In this document: in pieces, positions 29,822 through 40,094 of the stretch
Position numbering within the stretch: position 1 is the stretch's first letter
Layout of the letters: the number at the start of each line of letters is the position of its first letter
Assembly (NCBI GenBank): GCA_964019425.1
Contig: OZ025806.1
Span: forward strand, 615,374 to 679,373
Direction of reading: 5' to 3'
Length of the DNA stretch: 64,000 nucleotides
Source of the DNA: Flectonema sp. DT1601
Taxonomy: Eukaryota; Euglenozoa; Diplonemea; Diplonemida; Diplonemidae
The notes under the pieces: generated by a model
The model's input: the letters and a program-made list of their open reading frames with translations, nothing else
Databases searched by the model: none
What the model was told of the DNA's origin: nothing
Made by a program: the position numbers and the translations under genes

Positions 29822-30728
29822 TACCGGCAACCCCGTACAGATAATCCAAGTAGATGAAAACCTTCTAGCACTTCACCATTCTTTTTAGAGAACTTCCTGA
29901 GCAGATTCTTCAATCTGCCGAGTTATACATATAGTGTGTAAGCCATCTGGTTTCTTTTGATGTATATCTCTTTCGGATAACTTGTTAAGTTTCTTTCTTC
30001 ACTGTTGGGCAGTGTTCAAAGGTTATGTCCTTGGTACAAAGTGTTGGAGTTCAGATTTGGCCCTATTAAGTAAATCAATTATTTCTCCACAGGAACCTAA
30101 AGAATATTTAAACGCGAGGTCAAGTGATGTAAGGCAATTGTAGCTTCAGTTCTCAAGTAAGACAGGATGGAATACCTTTTTTCTGTTTCTTAGGTAAATA
30201 AATTTGCGGTGTCTTTCCTCAACTTCTTTTCAGTGGGGGGGTTTTTCTGCACCGCCTCATATGAAAGATTGGGTTCTTTTTGATTGGAATGTTCTCCGTC
30301 ACCACATGAGAAGTTTAGGTTGATCTACAGTGGCATTTCTGCCTTCCATTCGCACTTTATTAGCGTTTAGTTACTGTCTGTTTTAGTTCAACGAGTAGTT
30401 CAGGTGGTTGTCTGAAGATTCTGAGAATGACTATTCCTTACTCAACAATATCAGTGTGTTGGAGTTTATTAAAGGAGATTTTAATTAGCTGAATTGAGCA
30501 GATGGTTGATAATTGTCGTTGGGTCATTTGTGGTTTCCTTCTCTTTGGTATTATTTTCGTTTTTTACCTGGTAAGAAGTCGTATTATTAACATTCCCAAC
30601 AGATGACATAAAATGGTATCCACATAGGATTTGAATCTAATTACTGTATTCGTAAGGAATTGTGTTCTGTTTTTTATCAGCTTAACTTCCCACCACAGCT
30701 TTCTCTACAAACCGTTAAAAACTCTAAC
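29822..30728. other. Intergenic region before LC8
   Basis: About 900 bp of AT-rich sequence without a protein-like ORF. A TTTTTTATCAG at 30671-30680 and a CCACAG at about 30700 are candidate splice acceptors for the LC8 mRNA leader. Confidence 0.5.
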
Positions 30729-30998
30729 ATGACTGAACGCAAGGCAGTCATCAAGAATGCTGACATGTCGGAAGACATGCAGAGTGATGCTATCGACTGT
30801 GCCACCCAGGCACTAGAGAAGTTCAACATCGAGAAGGACATTGCCGCCTACATTAAAAAAGAATTTGACAAGAAGTACAACCCAACCTGGCATTGCATTG
30901 TTGGGAGAAACTTCGGATCGTATGTGACTCATGAAACAAAGCATTTCATATACTTCTATCTGGGTCAGGTCGCCATCTTGTTGTTCAAGAGTGGATAG
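30729..30998 (+). CDS. DYNLL: Dynein light chain LC8
   Basis: 89 residues in one exon, exactly the family's usual length, and nearly colinear with LC8 from animals and protists. Recognisable stretches are [39 protein letters not shown], and [20 protein letters not shown] with the closing LFKSG. LC8 is a small homodimer that binds short linear motifs in dynein intermediate chain and many other proteins, in both cytoplasmic and axonemal dynein. The ATG at 30729 gives the canonical N-terminus; a longer upstream frame uses no ATG. It is the first clear host gene after the repeat-rich half. Confidence 0.97.
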   Translation: MTERKAVIKNADMSEDMQSDAIDCATQALEKFNIEKDIAAYIKKEFDKKYNPTWHCIVGRNFGSYVTHETKHFIYFYLGQVAILLFKSG

Positions 30999-31140
30999 GA
31001 ATGGCGAGTACTTAAAGTGAACCCGATTAACAGAAACATGAAACTCCAGCCGGGCATTTCCTTTCTTGATTATTTATTTTTTTTGTTTTAGATTTGGGAA
31101 GTTTTTCCCAGAAGCCCAGCTGAAAAGAAAAAAGAAAGAA

Positions 31141-31293
31141 ATGGCTCCAGTGAGCAAACGCTTCGGTTCGCTGCCAAGTTTACGTAAAACCATATTGTAT
31201 TACCAGGAACTTTTATCATATCAGGGGCTGCTGGCCTACAGATCTCTGGTCTATCTGTTTGTCGAGCTCCTGTTCTTGGCGTCGAGTGTTTGA
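31141..31293 (+). CDS. Small hydrophobic-tailed ORF
   Basis: Fifty codons starting MAPVSKRFGS and ending in a hydrophobic stretch (LVYLFVELLFLASS) that could be a tail anchor. A T-rich tract with TTTTAG lies 50 bp upstream, as before other genes here. There is no homolog I recognise, and the ORF could be chance. Confidence 0.3.
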   Translation: MAPVSKRFGSLPSLRKTILYYQELLSYQGLLAYRSLVYLFVELLFLASSV

Positions 31294-32188
31294 GTTGCTA
31301 TGTCCATTCAAGGAGCCGCAAAAAAAAAAAAAAAAAAGAAAAAAACAAGAGAGAGAAGATAATATACTAAGGAAAAGAAAAAAAAAGAAAAAAAAAAAAC
31401 AAATAACAAGTGAGAGAAGGAGTGATAAGTTAGGTAGCAAAGTAACCCATCCCGTGATGTGCTTCGTTTTCATAGGCATTTCACCTAAGCTATGAGGAGA
31501 CTGTCAGCACACGTAGTTCCCCTCGTTCCTATCGTCCGTCGTTTTCTTTTCTTGTCGATTATACCATTGGTAAGGGAATAAAAAAAGGAAAATGGTTGCG
31601 TCCTGGGTAAGGAACATATACAACAAAAAAAAACAAAACAAAAATAATAGAAAAAAAAACAAAAAAAAAAAACAAAAAAACCAGAGAGCGGTAAAGAAAC
31701 AAAGGACTGCTTCCTAGCCACACCCCTCCACCTCCGCACATATTTTCTTTCTTTTCTTTTGGGTTCATTTTTTTTTCCTTTTTTTTTTTCCTTTTAATGG
31801 TTAAGGCCTTTTAATTTTTCTTTTGATGACACCGGCTGGTCTTATCGGCACTAACATTGAAAGCAGGAAGACAGCAAAGACACCAGCTTTCCTCAGCAAT
31901 CCAAATATCTAATTCGTACCTCATTTTGTTGTGAACTTAATGTGTTTTGTGCAGGCAGGTGTCATCCATTCCCACCCGTTTTCTTTTTCTCTTCTTCACC
32001 CTTTCTAAATTATGTATAGCTACTTCTGATAATCGTATTTAATATTGTGATTTAACTCTTTTTATCTTTCATAGAGAACAGAACAAATATAATCCATACA
32101 GTGTATTCCATGTGAAGAACTTTCTAACTGGTGGTCTTATAACGTAACTAATATCTAAATTAAGTAGGAGTATCTGATATTCACAAAT
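31294..32188. other. Intergenic region with purine and pyrimidine tracts
   Basis: A-rich and T-rich runs (31318-31410, 31625-31680, 31765-31800) with short unique stretches. The ORFs here are shadows of these runs. No gene seen. Confidence 0.5.
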
Positions 32189-33706
32189 ATGGATGGCGGG
32201 GTAGCAGATCCAAATGATTATTCGAGTCTGAAAGTTCATCCAGGAACGGGACTCGACCTGATTGACATCCCCGCTGAGTATGAATCAGAATTTCCAGCGT
32301 CGATGCAAGGATCGATTATGCATTGGTTTTCAAATGTAAAATCAGTTACAAAGAAGGACACAGGCAGAAATCGATTTCTTCTTATAACTGATAACAGTAT
32401 TTTTATCCTCAAGACTGGGGGGGTGACTGATCGATCGAATCCTGTGGCAGAACTGAGGGAAGTTTTAACTTCCCGCGACAATGACATTGGAATCCGGTTC
32501 CAAGATAGTCCTACTCGGTACGATATAATGGTTATAACAACCGCACATGAACGTGATAAGATCCTCGCTATACTTAAGAAGCTGTACACATTTCATGTTG
32601 GAAGCTCGCTTCCCCACAGGGTATGTGATCTCTTTGTTTTTTTAAATCCTAGGAAGAAAACACATGTTTTCGTCATTGGATTTAGGTCGCAGAAATGACA
32701 ATAAATAAACAAACAGCACATGGATCCAGCGTCACTCAGTGATACCCTGCTACTTCGAAAACCGGAAGGTTGGAAGTTGAAAGTTGAACCGCTAATTACG
32801 AAGAAAGTTTTAATGCAAAAAATGGCTCAGCAGCAGGAGGAATTTGCGAATGAAAAGAATCAACTTAACGAGGAGCTTGTTAGAATTGAAGGGAAGATCA
32901 CAAGACAATTCGAACAGCAGATATCTCAAAGGAATGAAGAATTCGCAAATTTTAAAGTCGAATATCAAAACTTACAAATGGCTCACAACAATCTAGTTAT
33001 TCAATATGATGCTATGGCTCAAGACATTGATGCCTATGTGGAGTTACTAAACTCTAAGGATGAAGAAATTGAGCGTTTCAAGGCTGGTGATCATCCCCGC
33101 ATTCGCGAACTGGAGCACCAGGTAGAAAAACTTCAACTTCAAAAAGAAATTGAGGATGTAAAATATCGAGGAGACACTACAAAAGAAATTCAAGTAAAGG
33201 ACCAAGAAATCAGATTCCAGGGCGACCTCATCCGCCAGAGAGAACAAACCGAACAGCAGCTTACTGGCGAAGTTCGGAGGAGAGAAGAAGAGCTGCAATC
33301 AGCAGATCAGGCCCTGAGAGAAAAAGATAACTTGTTGCATTCAAAACAACTTGAATTAGAAGAAAAAGAGAAAAAACTGGCGGAAAAGGAACGGGAACTC
33401 CGGTACACGAAAAGCTTAATGCGATCGTCGTTTAAAAAACAAGTTGCTGAGTTGGATTTAATACGCAGTCAGTTTCAGCAATACGACGATCAGATAATTG
33501 GTTACATTACTAAAATATTTTCAACTCCTCCTGTTCCTGGTCCAGGTGGGTCTCTCAATGGATTAGATCAAATAACAAAACCTGCTTTTACCTCCCCTCC
33601 GCCTCCAGGACCGACACAGAATTACAATACGAACGCTCCTCAAATGCAATTCTCTCACTACCCGCCTGCTGGAGGATCGGCAGCTTCTCAATCAGTTTTT
33701 CAATAA
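32189..33706 (+). CDS. Coiled-coil protein with PH-like N-terminal domain (two exons)
   Basis: Exon 1 is 32189-32620 and exon 2 is 32717-33706, giving 473 residues. The 96-nt intron starts GTATGT, ends AAACAG and lies in phase 0. Residues about 30-140 alternate predicted beta strands (RNRFLLITDNSIFILKTGG; YDIMVITTAHERDKILAILK) and end in a helix, resembling a PH or myosin-tail-homology fold. Residues about 155-410 are a long coiled coil rich in Glu, Gln and Lys. The C-terminus is Pro/Gly-rich with polyproline motifs (FSTPPVPGPGG, TSPPPPGPTQ). A membrane or cytoskeleton adaptor is likely. The exact function is unknown. Confidence 0.75.
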
Positions 33707-33821
33707 AGCGGTAAGTTTGTATCGGTCGTTCACTAATCTGTTGTTTGAATGACAAGTTAAATATTAAATCTGATTTCATTATTGTTCATTGTACTGCTTT
33801 TAGTTATGGATTGCGTGTTCT

Positions 33822-33862
<41 letters not shown>

Positions 33863-34290
33863 TACTACATTCGTATTCTGTTGTGTTTTTATATTATTCA
33901 TCGGAAGTGACTGTTGGAATGAAAAAAAAAAAAAAAATAAGCGGTGTCTGTCATTCCGTCCGGAGGGACTTAGCGTGCTCTTCTTGTTATGTATTATAAA
34001 GCTCATTTTGGCGCTCTGGAGAACGGACCGTTGAGGGACAGACGAGAATAGCATACTCTATAAATAGTTGTTTATTGTCGTCAAGCGTCTCTACTTTATT
34101 AGAAGTCACTGTTTTTGTTAGATTCGACCTTAGAAATATTTTAATTGCAGTGTTATTGCTATTTTATTAGATAAATTCATATTACAGGTTTCTTTAATAA
34201 GGAGACGTTTGTGATGACCCAAAACTTTCTTATTGAAGTCGTTTCTGTTTAAGTTAAAACCAATTCTCTTTTTCAGTGAATGTCCGTCTG
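33707..34290. other. Intergenic region
   Basis: Contains a T run at 33822-33853, an A run at 33921-33937 and no protein-like ORF. TTCTCTTTTTCAG at 34264-34276, just before the next ATG, looks like a splice acceptor. Confidence 0.5.
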
Positions 34291-35046
34291 ATGAGTTCGA
34301 AAGTGTCAAAATCGTTGTCAAAAGTATCAAAGCAATCTTCAGTAACTGCTGCGAACGCTCTCCCAGAGACAATAAAAGTATTTTTTTCTCGAGCGGAGTC
34401 CATACTCAAAGTAAAGAGAGAACCAAGTTTCTTGGATCTACAAAATGAGATAGAAAATACATTTAACATACACCCATGGATGCAAATACTACGACATGAT
34501 GGTAAACAAATAGAAGTAGTTGATGAACAGTGGAACAATCCTATTCCAAAAGAATATTTAGAAACAGCAATGAAAGATAAAGCAGAAACTATCAATATCA
34601 TTCGAAGGTCTTCTCTGGGAGGAACTGCCATTGAGTTTATCATCGATGATAAGATATTCCCTGGTAAGGTAATTGATGAACACTTAGAATCCGGAACTTT
34701 AACAGTCGAGTCTTTCATTGATCAGGCTCAGCATGAGTTTAGTTTTGACTCTCCAAAAATCGCCCCGGCATTCACTTTTCCAAAAACGATAAGCAAACAT
34801 AACTTCTCATGGGAATTGATACTCACAGAATCTAATCTTAGTAAACTTGGGAATCCCCGTGTTGTTTTAGCACCACCTTCAGGGTTCTTATCTAGTGACC
34901 TGACCCGATTTGGTTCAGATTCATTTTTTACAATGTGTCCAACGAAACCCGTCAACAACACTGGATTAAAAAGCAAAAAAGGAAGTACAAAGAAATCTCT
35001 ACCTGTAAAAGCGGAGGCGATGAGGCGAAAGTCATTTAATAAATAA
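34291..35046 (+). CDS. Unrecognised protein with a possible ubiquitin-like fold
   Basis: 251 residues from the ATG at 34291, 14 nt after a pyrimidine-rich AG. The reading frame also extends upstream through a GTG, which I reject. Residues about 30-80 (IKVFFSRAESILKVKREPSF, then IENTFNIHPWMQILRHDGKQ) show the beta-beta-alpha-beta pattern of ubiquitin-like domains. The middle is mixed alpha/beta and the C-terminus is basic (KSKKGSTKKSLPVKAEAMRR). No catalytic motif was recognised. Function unknown. Confidence 0.7.
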   Translation: MSSKVSKSLSKVSKQSSVTAANALPETIKVFFSRAESILKVKREPSFLDLQNEIENTFNIHPWMQILRHDGKQIEVVDEQWNNPIPKEYLETAMKDKAETINIIRRSSLGGTAIEFIIDDKIFPGKVIDEHLESGTLTVESFIDQAQHEFSFDSPKIAPAFTFPKTISKHNFSWELILTESNLSKLGNPRVVLAPPSGFLSSDLTRFGSDSFFTMCPTKPVNNTGLKSKKGSTKKSLPVKAEAMRRKSFNK

Positions 35047-35315
35047 AGTGCAGTCTCATATTATTGCTGTATGTATGATGGGATTCTTCACGTTTGTTGA
35101 TTGCTTCTGTGACTGCGGTCAATATTTACTTAAAAAAAAAGCAAAAGTTAAACTGCTGTGAAACGAAATAATTCGTGCTGTCTTTTCACAGTATTTGTAT
35201 TTCTACTGGCCTGCGATGGCTCCAGTTAAGTCCCTCTTCTATCCTACTGCAGTACATGATTATTATGATCTTATTTACGCACTGTTCCTTATTCAGAATC
35301 GCAACTTACACTGAA

Positions 35316-35560
35316 ATGCCGGCAGCAGCGACGACTAAGACAACTGACAGTTGGAATAATAAGATATTTGTGCAGGTTTGCTCTTTTGTTTTGCGCGTTT
35401 TTTTGTCTTTTTTATTTTTCTAACAATTTTCTTTTAGCAATTGGAAAACAATACTATTAAACCTCTACAACAGGGATTCGATCAGGGAGTAAAGGACTTT
35501 CTCTCGCACACTGGATTAGACATGAAGACTAAGGTACCTGGTAAAAAGGGATCAAAATAA
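35316..35560 (+). CDS. Small two-exon protein, 60 residues
   Basis: Exon 1 is 35316-35375 and exon 2 is 35438-35560. The 62-nt intron starts GTTTGC, contains TTCTAAC as a branch-site candidate, ends TTTTAG and lies in phase 0. The product starts MPAAATTKTT and continues NKIFVQ-QLENNTIKPLQQGF, ending in a basic KVPGKKGSK tail. There is no transmembrane segment. A TTATTCAG acceptor-like site lies about 20 nt before the ATG. No family recognised. The joined frame and matching splice sites make it a real gene candidate. Confidence 0.6.
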
Positions 35561-35698
35561 TTATCGAAATCGAAAATCCGAACTGTATCATTTTTATGAA
35601 TTTACACGTAATGTGCATTGTTGTAATTGTATTCCAGTCTGAACGAATAAATTATGTTTTTCGGTGAACAGATCCAAAGAAAACTTTTAAAAAAAAAA

Positions 35699-36997
35699 AT
35701 GTTAAGTCAATTGTGTGTTGTAGTCTCAATGATCTTATCAGAAGGAGCGTATCAAAAATCGAATAAAACCATTCCGTGGAGTTCGATTGGAGTAGATGAG
35801 GCAAGTCGTCTTGATGGCGGTGAGTGGTCAACCCTAACAGAAACAGATATTAAAACATTAAATAATGACATCCTAAGAACAATGATCGCAGACAATATGG
35901 CAAAATTAACATCAGCGTGTAGGGGGTTTACAGTAAGACAGATCCAATTACTTCCTTGGAAAGCTTTTTCAAACCTTTCTCCTCAATGTTTGGAATCTAT
36001 TGAAGGAAATGTGTTTACTGAAATTAGTATTCCACAGCTGCAATCACTTCCATCTCAGATAACTAAATTTATTAAAGCTTCACAAATATCCTCTTTAAGT
36101 AGTTACACCTGTAAACGATTACCAATCGATAGTTTTATTAAACATTTAGAACAGGGATGTCAAGGGTTTACAAAAAATTGTCTCCAACAGATGCCGAGAT
36201 CTTCATTCTCGATTATGTCTTCAGAATGTGTTAAACAAATACAACCGAATTCTCTTATTGCGATCTCACCTGCGATGTTGTCGATAGAATTCATTGCAAA
36301 ACTAATGCCTCAACAAGTGTCAATGTTTACTTCTAATCAGTGCAAGGGACTCTCACCTTCTCAAGTATACTCACTCAATCCTGAATCTTGTTCTGGATTG
36401 ACGAGTGAATGTATTAAATACTTACAACCGATTGTATTCACATCCCTCACTGCAAAGTGTGGATCCAGAATATCAATTAATTTACTTCCAATGATGTCGA
36501 GAGAACAGTTTATGAGATTACCAACTCTAAGTCATGTTGTTGGTGAAGTTGGTATCTCATCATATTCAAGCATTGCGTTAAGAATATCATCTATTGGATC
36601 TATGTACTGTTCTGTTATCACTCAAAGTGATGCGAAAGAGTTATCACCTTACTTATGTAAAAGGTTAACGTCAACATGTGTTAGTCTTCTGTCTTCGAAT
36701 GTTGTCTCTGATATGTCGCCAGAGTGTCTGCTGGCAATTAACTTTGGAGCGATTCAACCTGAAGTAGTACCGTTTGTGTCAAATGAACTTTTTGAAATCA
36801 TTTCTGCTCGTAAACTTGAATTCCTATCATCTCAACAATGTGAGGGAATTACTGCTTTACAAGCTGCTGCTATTTCTGTTGCTGTTTGCTGTTCTCCAAA
36901 ATCAGCATCTTGTCTACGACTAATATCTGAAGAAGCAACTTCTAAACTACCAAACGACTGCTTGTCGTGTTTGTTACCCAAAAATGAAATAAAATAG
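35699..36997 (+). CDS. Secreted or lumenal protein of Cys-containing repeats
   Basis: 432 residues from the ATG at 35699. An in-frame ATG at 35654 is possible, but an acceptor-like GTGAACAG lies between the two, and the downstream start gives a good signal peptide (MLSQLCVVVSMILSEGAY). The rest is about fourteen degenerate repeats of 25-30 residues with the pattern C-x-G-(F/L)-(T/S)...L...F..(L/M)-S-x-x-C...I, for example CRGFTVRQIQLLPWKAF and CQGFTKNCLQQMPRSSF. Regularly spaced Cys and Leu suggest a disulphide-stabilised solenoid. No transmembrane segment or anchor is visible. Function unknown. Confidence 0.75.
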   Translation: MLSQLCVVVSMILSEGAYQKSNKTIPWSSIGVDEASRLDGGEWSTLTETDIKTLNNDILRTMIADNMAKLTSACRGFTVRQIQLLPWKAFSNLSPQCLESIEGNVFTEISIPQLQSLPSQITKFIKASQISSLSSYTCKRLPIDSFIKHLEQGCQGFTKNCLQQMPRSSFSIMSSECVKQIQPNSLIAISPAMLSIEFIAKLMPQQVSMFTSNQCKGLSPSQVYSLNPESCSGLTSECIKYLQPIVFTSLTAKCGSRISINLLPMMSREQFMRLPTLSHVVGEVGISSYSSIALRISSIGSMYCSVITQSDAKELSPYLCKRLTSTCVSLLSSNVVSDMSPECLLAINFGAIQPEVVPFVSNELFEIISARKLEFLSSQQCEGITALQAAAISVAVCCSPKSASCLRLISEEATSKLPNDCLSCLLPKNEIK

Positions 36998-37197
36998 AAG
37001 CTGAACTTAATGTAATCTTATTAATTATTACGATCCGATCTTTTTTTTTTTTTAAATTTTTTTTTAAACCATCTGTTTTTGACTTTTACACTTATTATTA
37101 TTTACCTCTTCGAACCTGTTCAGCACCAATTAGAAAGTGTGATGTCATATATTAATAATTTAATTCACCATCTCAATGACAGCGGTAGTCCACAAGG

Positions 37198-39705
37198 ATG
37201 GATCTCGCAAGTAGAATGGGCATTCTCCGAATAGTCAGACAAGAGAAAATGAGTCGACATCATATTGTAGACGACGCAGAAGCTGACGGAATCTGTGTTT
37301 TTGATAATTGGAAAGAAATGAAAAACAGACTAGGTGGGATCATAAAACGACCTCGTCAGGTTACAAATCGTAAAACTATGAAAGCATCACCTAAGCAAAC
37401 AGTTGAAGTAAAAATGATTACTGACACTAACAATAAAGAAAACCGTATGAATGGAATTATACCTCACTCTCGTATACATCGCACTGATATTAACATAACC
37501 ACCGACACTACTAATAATGACAGTGGGAGTACTTTTAATGCGACAGTTGGTTCTCAGATTGAGGAGGTTGTCCAGCCAAACGTTTGGTCAAATCAGAACA
37601 TGTTTTCAACATCACTTGCGATAGTAGTTGGAAACCTCACAACTGAATCGTCTGATGATTTAAATATAATTAACCAAACAAAACAATCTGTTGATCACTA
37701 TCCACTTGAGTGTAAAACTACTCAAGATGATGTTGTTGAAACACCCTCTCATGAGCAAGTGAATGGTGATAAATGTTCAGAGCTTTTGAATGACTCTCCT
37801 GTGGTAGTAACAAGTGAAGATGATGTTGTTGAAACACCCTCTCATGAACAAGTGAATGGTGAAGTGGAACTTTCCCAAAGTGGAGATAGTTTTGTGACTG
37901 AAAACAATCTCAACATGTCTACTGAAAATACTTCTATTTTATATGATAAATTTGTATTCGTAAAAACATTATTCGGACTAACTGCCGCTATCTGTGCTAA
38001 ACCAAATGACGTTGTCAGCTCCATCTCAGCCAGAATTAAAAAGAAGACCGGTATTAATATCGACCAGCAATTGTTAGTTTTTAAAGGAAATGAAATATCA
38101 CAAACTGATGTACTTAATGAAATTGGAATCATTCCGACAGAACCTCCGTCGGAAGTGATCCATGAATCGACTGGTTGGGTACGTGGTAGGGGGGGTGTTA
38201 TATCACCTGTTGGATGCCAAATTATTCATTTGATTGTTAAACCAACCACTGAATCGATTTCTACAATGCTATCTCCACCTCAAGCAGCTATTAAAAAGGA
38301 CACGGAGGATCTAATTTCTGAGTTAATGTCTCTCATTTCCGTTGAAGAGAACTCCAATTCAGGAAATAATCAAAAGGTAATTAAACTCAAGAGAACACTA
38401 ACAAAAGTAATGACCAGTCTTGAAGATGGTGAGCTAACATTCTACAATGAAAATACTGAAGATTTGGCATCACAGGAAATGTACAAAGAGAATAAGTTCT
38501 TCGGATTTCGGGAATCAGTTACTAATAAAAATAAAACTCTTCGAAACGGAGACTCTCCATACTTCCATGAAGATGGTACTTCTTACAGGCTTAATGACGT
38601 TGTTAAAAAAACAGTTAATTTAGATACCGACCTAAACACGTCAACCTTAACTCCTGACCAAGGCGAAGGTGTCATATTAGGTAAAAGTAGTCTCCGTCCT
38701 TTTAACGAACGAATGCCGTGGGACACTGATATCCCGTTGAATGTAAAGATTCAACTGTTGGGTAGAGATTGTCCTTGGATACCACAAACAACAACAAGAC
38801 TTGTTGTGTATGATAATCCATCACTTACGATAGCTGAAATACACGAGGTATTGAAGCACGTTCATCCATCGTTTATCGCTGAAAATTTTGGTAGAATTAA
38901 GTTTCCCGAAAGTAAACCACCTGCTGCATCGATGGCAAAATGGAAAGTAAAGTCTCGAGGAGCTGTTGGAGAACAGAAGAAAAAAAAAGTAAAAAACACC
39001 AACATCGACACTTCTCGTCAGAATTCTGTTAATTTTTTGGAAACTCTTCCAATCTCAAAATTAATCACCAGCGGCGTCAGAGGCGTTGAACTCCAACCAG
39101 GTGTCGTTTTATTCAAAGGAATGCTATCAATAGAAGTTCAGCAGTTTATTATTGACGAATCGTTTAGGCTTGGTACAAACAAGCCAGGATACAGTGGTGG
39201 ATTCTATCGTGTACTTGAAGATGGAAGAAGCGTATTTAATCAAGGACACAGAGGGCAGTTCGGTGAAGATTTACGTGTGTTTGCTCCTCACTTCTCTGAT
39301 CTCGCAAAACAATTTTTATTATTAGGAAGAGAGGCGAGTACTGATGTCGATGATCTACCAGATGTTGATCCTCATTGGTGTAATTTTAATCTCTATAGCC
39401 CGAGGTCACCAGGAATATTATGGCATCGCGATGGAGATGAGACTCTTGCTAGAATACGATCTCGTCGGGGAAGACCAATTATTTCATTCTCGTTCGGTTT
39501 GAGTTCTGATTTTCGTTTTAAAAATTCCAACACTGAAAATGATAAAATTGTCCGACTTGACAGCGGTGACGTTCTTATATTCGGTGGACCTTCCAGAAAT
39601 ATGCTTCATGCTGTAACAAAGATTTACCCAAACACAACACCGAAGTTACTTCGTTGGAATTATCCAGAAGGAAGGCTAAACCTCACATACAGACACCGCA
39701 ATTAG
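37198..39705 (+). CDS. AlkB-family 2-oxoglutarate/Fe(II) dioxygenase with internal ubiquitin-like domain
   Basis: 835 residues in one exon. The C-terminal 215 residues form an AlkB domain: metal ligands in LWHRDGDE (H-x-D, about residue 741) and LHAV (about 802), then the family signature RLNLTYR (R-x-N-x-T-x-R) at about 826-832, which holds 2-oxoglutarate. AlkB enzymes remove methyl groups from nucleic acids or proteins by oxidation. Residues about 245-330 resemble ubiquitin (FVKTLFGLTAAICAKPNDVV, then LLVFKGNEIS). The linker is long, Asn/Thr-rich and holds two copies of DDVVETPSHEQVNG. The substrate cannot be told from the sequence. Confidence 0.88.
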   Translation: MDLASRMGILRIVRQEKMSRHHIVDDAEADGICVFDNWKEMKNRLGGIIKRPRQVTNRKTMKASPKQTVEVKMITDTNNKENRMNGIIPHSRIHRTDINITTDTTNNDSGSTFNATVGSQIEEVVQPNVWSNQNMFSTSLAIVVGNLTTESSDDLNIINQTKQSVDHYPLECKTTQDDVVETPSHEQVNGDKCSELLNDSPVVVTSEDDVVETPSHEQVNGEVELSQSGDSFVTENNLNMSTENTSILYDKFVFVKTLFGLTAAICAKPNDVVSSISARIKKKTGINIDQQLLVFKGNEISQTDVLNEIGIIPTEPPSEVIHESTGWVRGRGGVISPVGCQIIHLIVKPTTESISTMLSPPQAAIKKDTEDLISELMSLISVEENSNSGNNQKVIKLKRTLTKVMTSLEDGELTFYNENTEDLASQEMYKENKFFGFRESVTNKNKTLRNGDSPYFHEDGTSYRLNDVVKKTVNLDTDLNTSTLTPDQGEGVILGKSSLRPFNERMPWDTDIPLNVKIQLLGRDCPWIPQTTTRLVVYDNPSLTIAEIHEVLKHVHPSFIAENFGRIKFPESKPPAASMAKWKVKSRGAVGEQKKKKVKNTNIDTSRQNSVNFLETLPISKLITSGVRGVELQPGVVLFKGMLSIEVQQFIIDESFRLGTNKPGYSGGFYRVLEDGRSVFNQGHRGQFGEDLRVFAPHFSDLAKQFLLLGREASTDVDDLPDVDPHWCNFNLYSPRSPGILWHRDGDETLARIRSRRGRPIISFSFGLSSDFRFKNSNTENDKIVRLDSGDVLIFGGPSRNMLHAVTKIYPNTTPKLLRWNYPEGRLNLTYRHRN

Positions 39706-40094
39706 CGGACTCTCTCATTTATTTTTATTATTCCTTTCCTTCCCCCTTCCCCTTCTTTGGGTGAAAATTATCTCCGAATGAGGTACTGAAATCCGACCTG
39801 ACTAAGAGTTTCAGTACCTCGTGAGGTTGTTCAACCTACTAAATGTTGAACGAGCATGATGCCTCAAATAATTGCTGCCTGCCGTGACCTTACCTTATGA
39901 AATCCGCAGCTATTGTGAGCCATGTTTGTGAATCTTGTGATGCATACTTGATTTCACTTTTTCTTTTTTTTTTTTTTTGTTGTCAGGGATTAAAAAATAA
40001 ATGTGATTTCCGAATGCTTCTCTTGTCCTATTCAAGTCATCAGGTAGTATAAGAAGATGAGATTATTTATTTATTTTTTTGTCAGGTCTCACTC
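39706..40094. other. Intergenic region with two hairpins
   Basis: A perfect 12-bp stem (GAGGTACTGAAA at 39780-39791, TTTCAGTACCTC at 39809-39820) is followed by a 7-bp stem (GTTCAAC at 39829, GTTGAAC at 39845). They may act in 3'-end formation or be part of a small RNA. TTTTTTTGTCAG at 40074-40085 precedes the next gene. Confidence 0.6.
40063..40085 (+). promoter_or_regulatory. Pyrimidine-rich tract with AG, probable leader splice acceptor
   Basis: TTATTTATTTTTTTGTCAG ends nine bases before the ATG at 40095. It is representative of similar sites before most genes in the right half (for example 34264-34276 and 41461-41470). Either trans-splicing of a leader or a 5'-UTR intron would explain them. 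Confidence 0.5.

Noticed and set aside
29639-29913. Two overlapping minus-strand ORFs
   Set aside because: They are antisense to an Asp run and read as low-complexity Ser/Val repeats.
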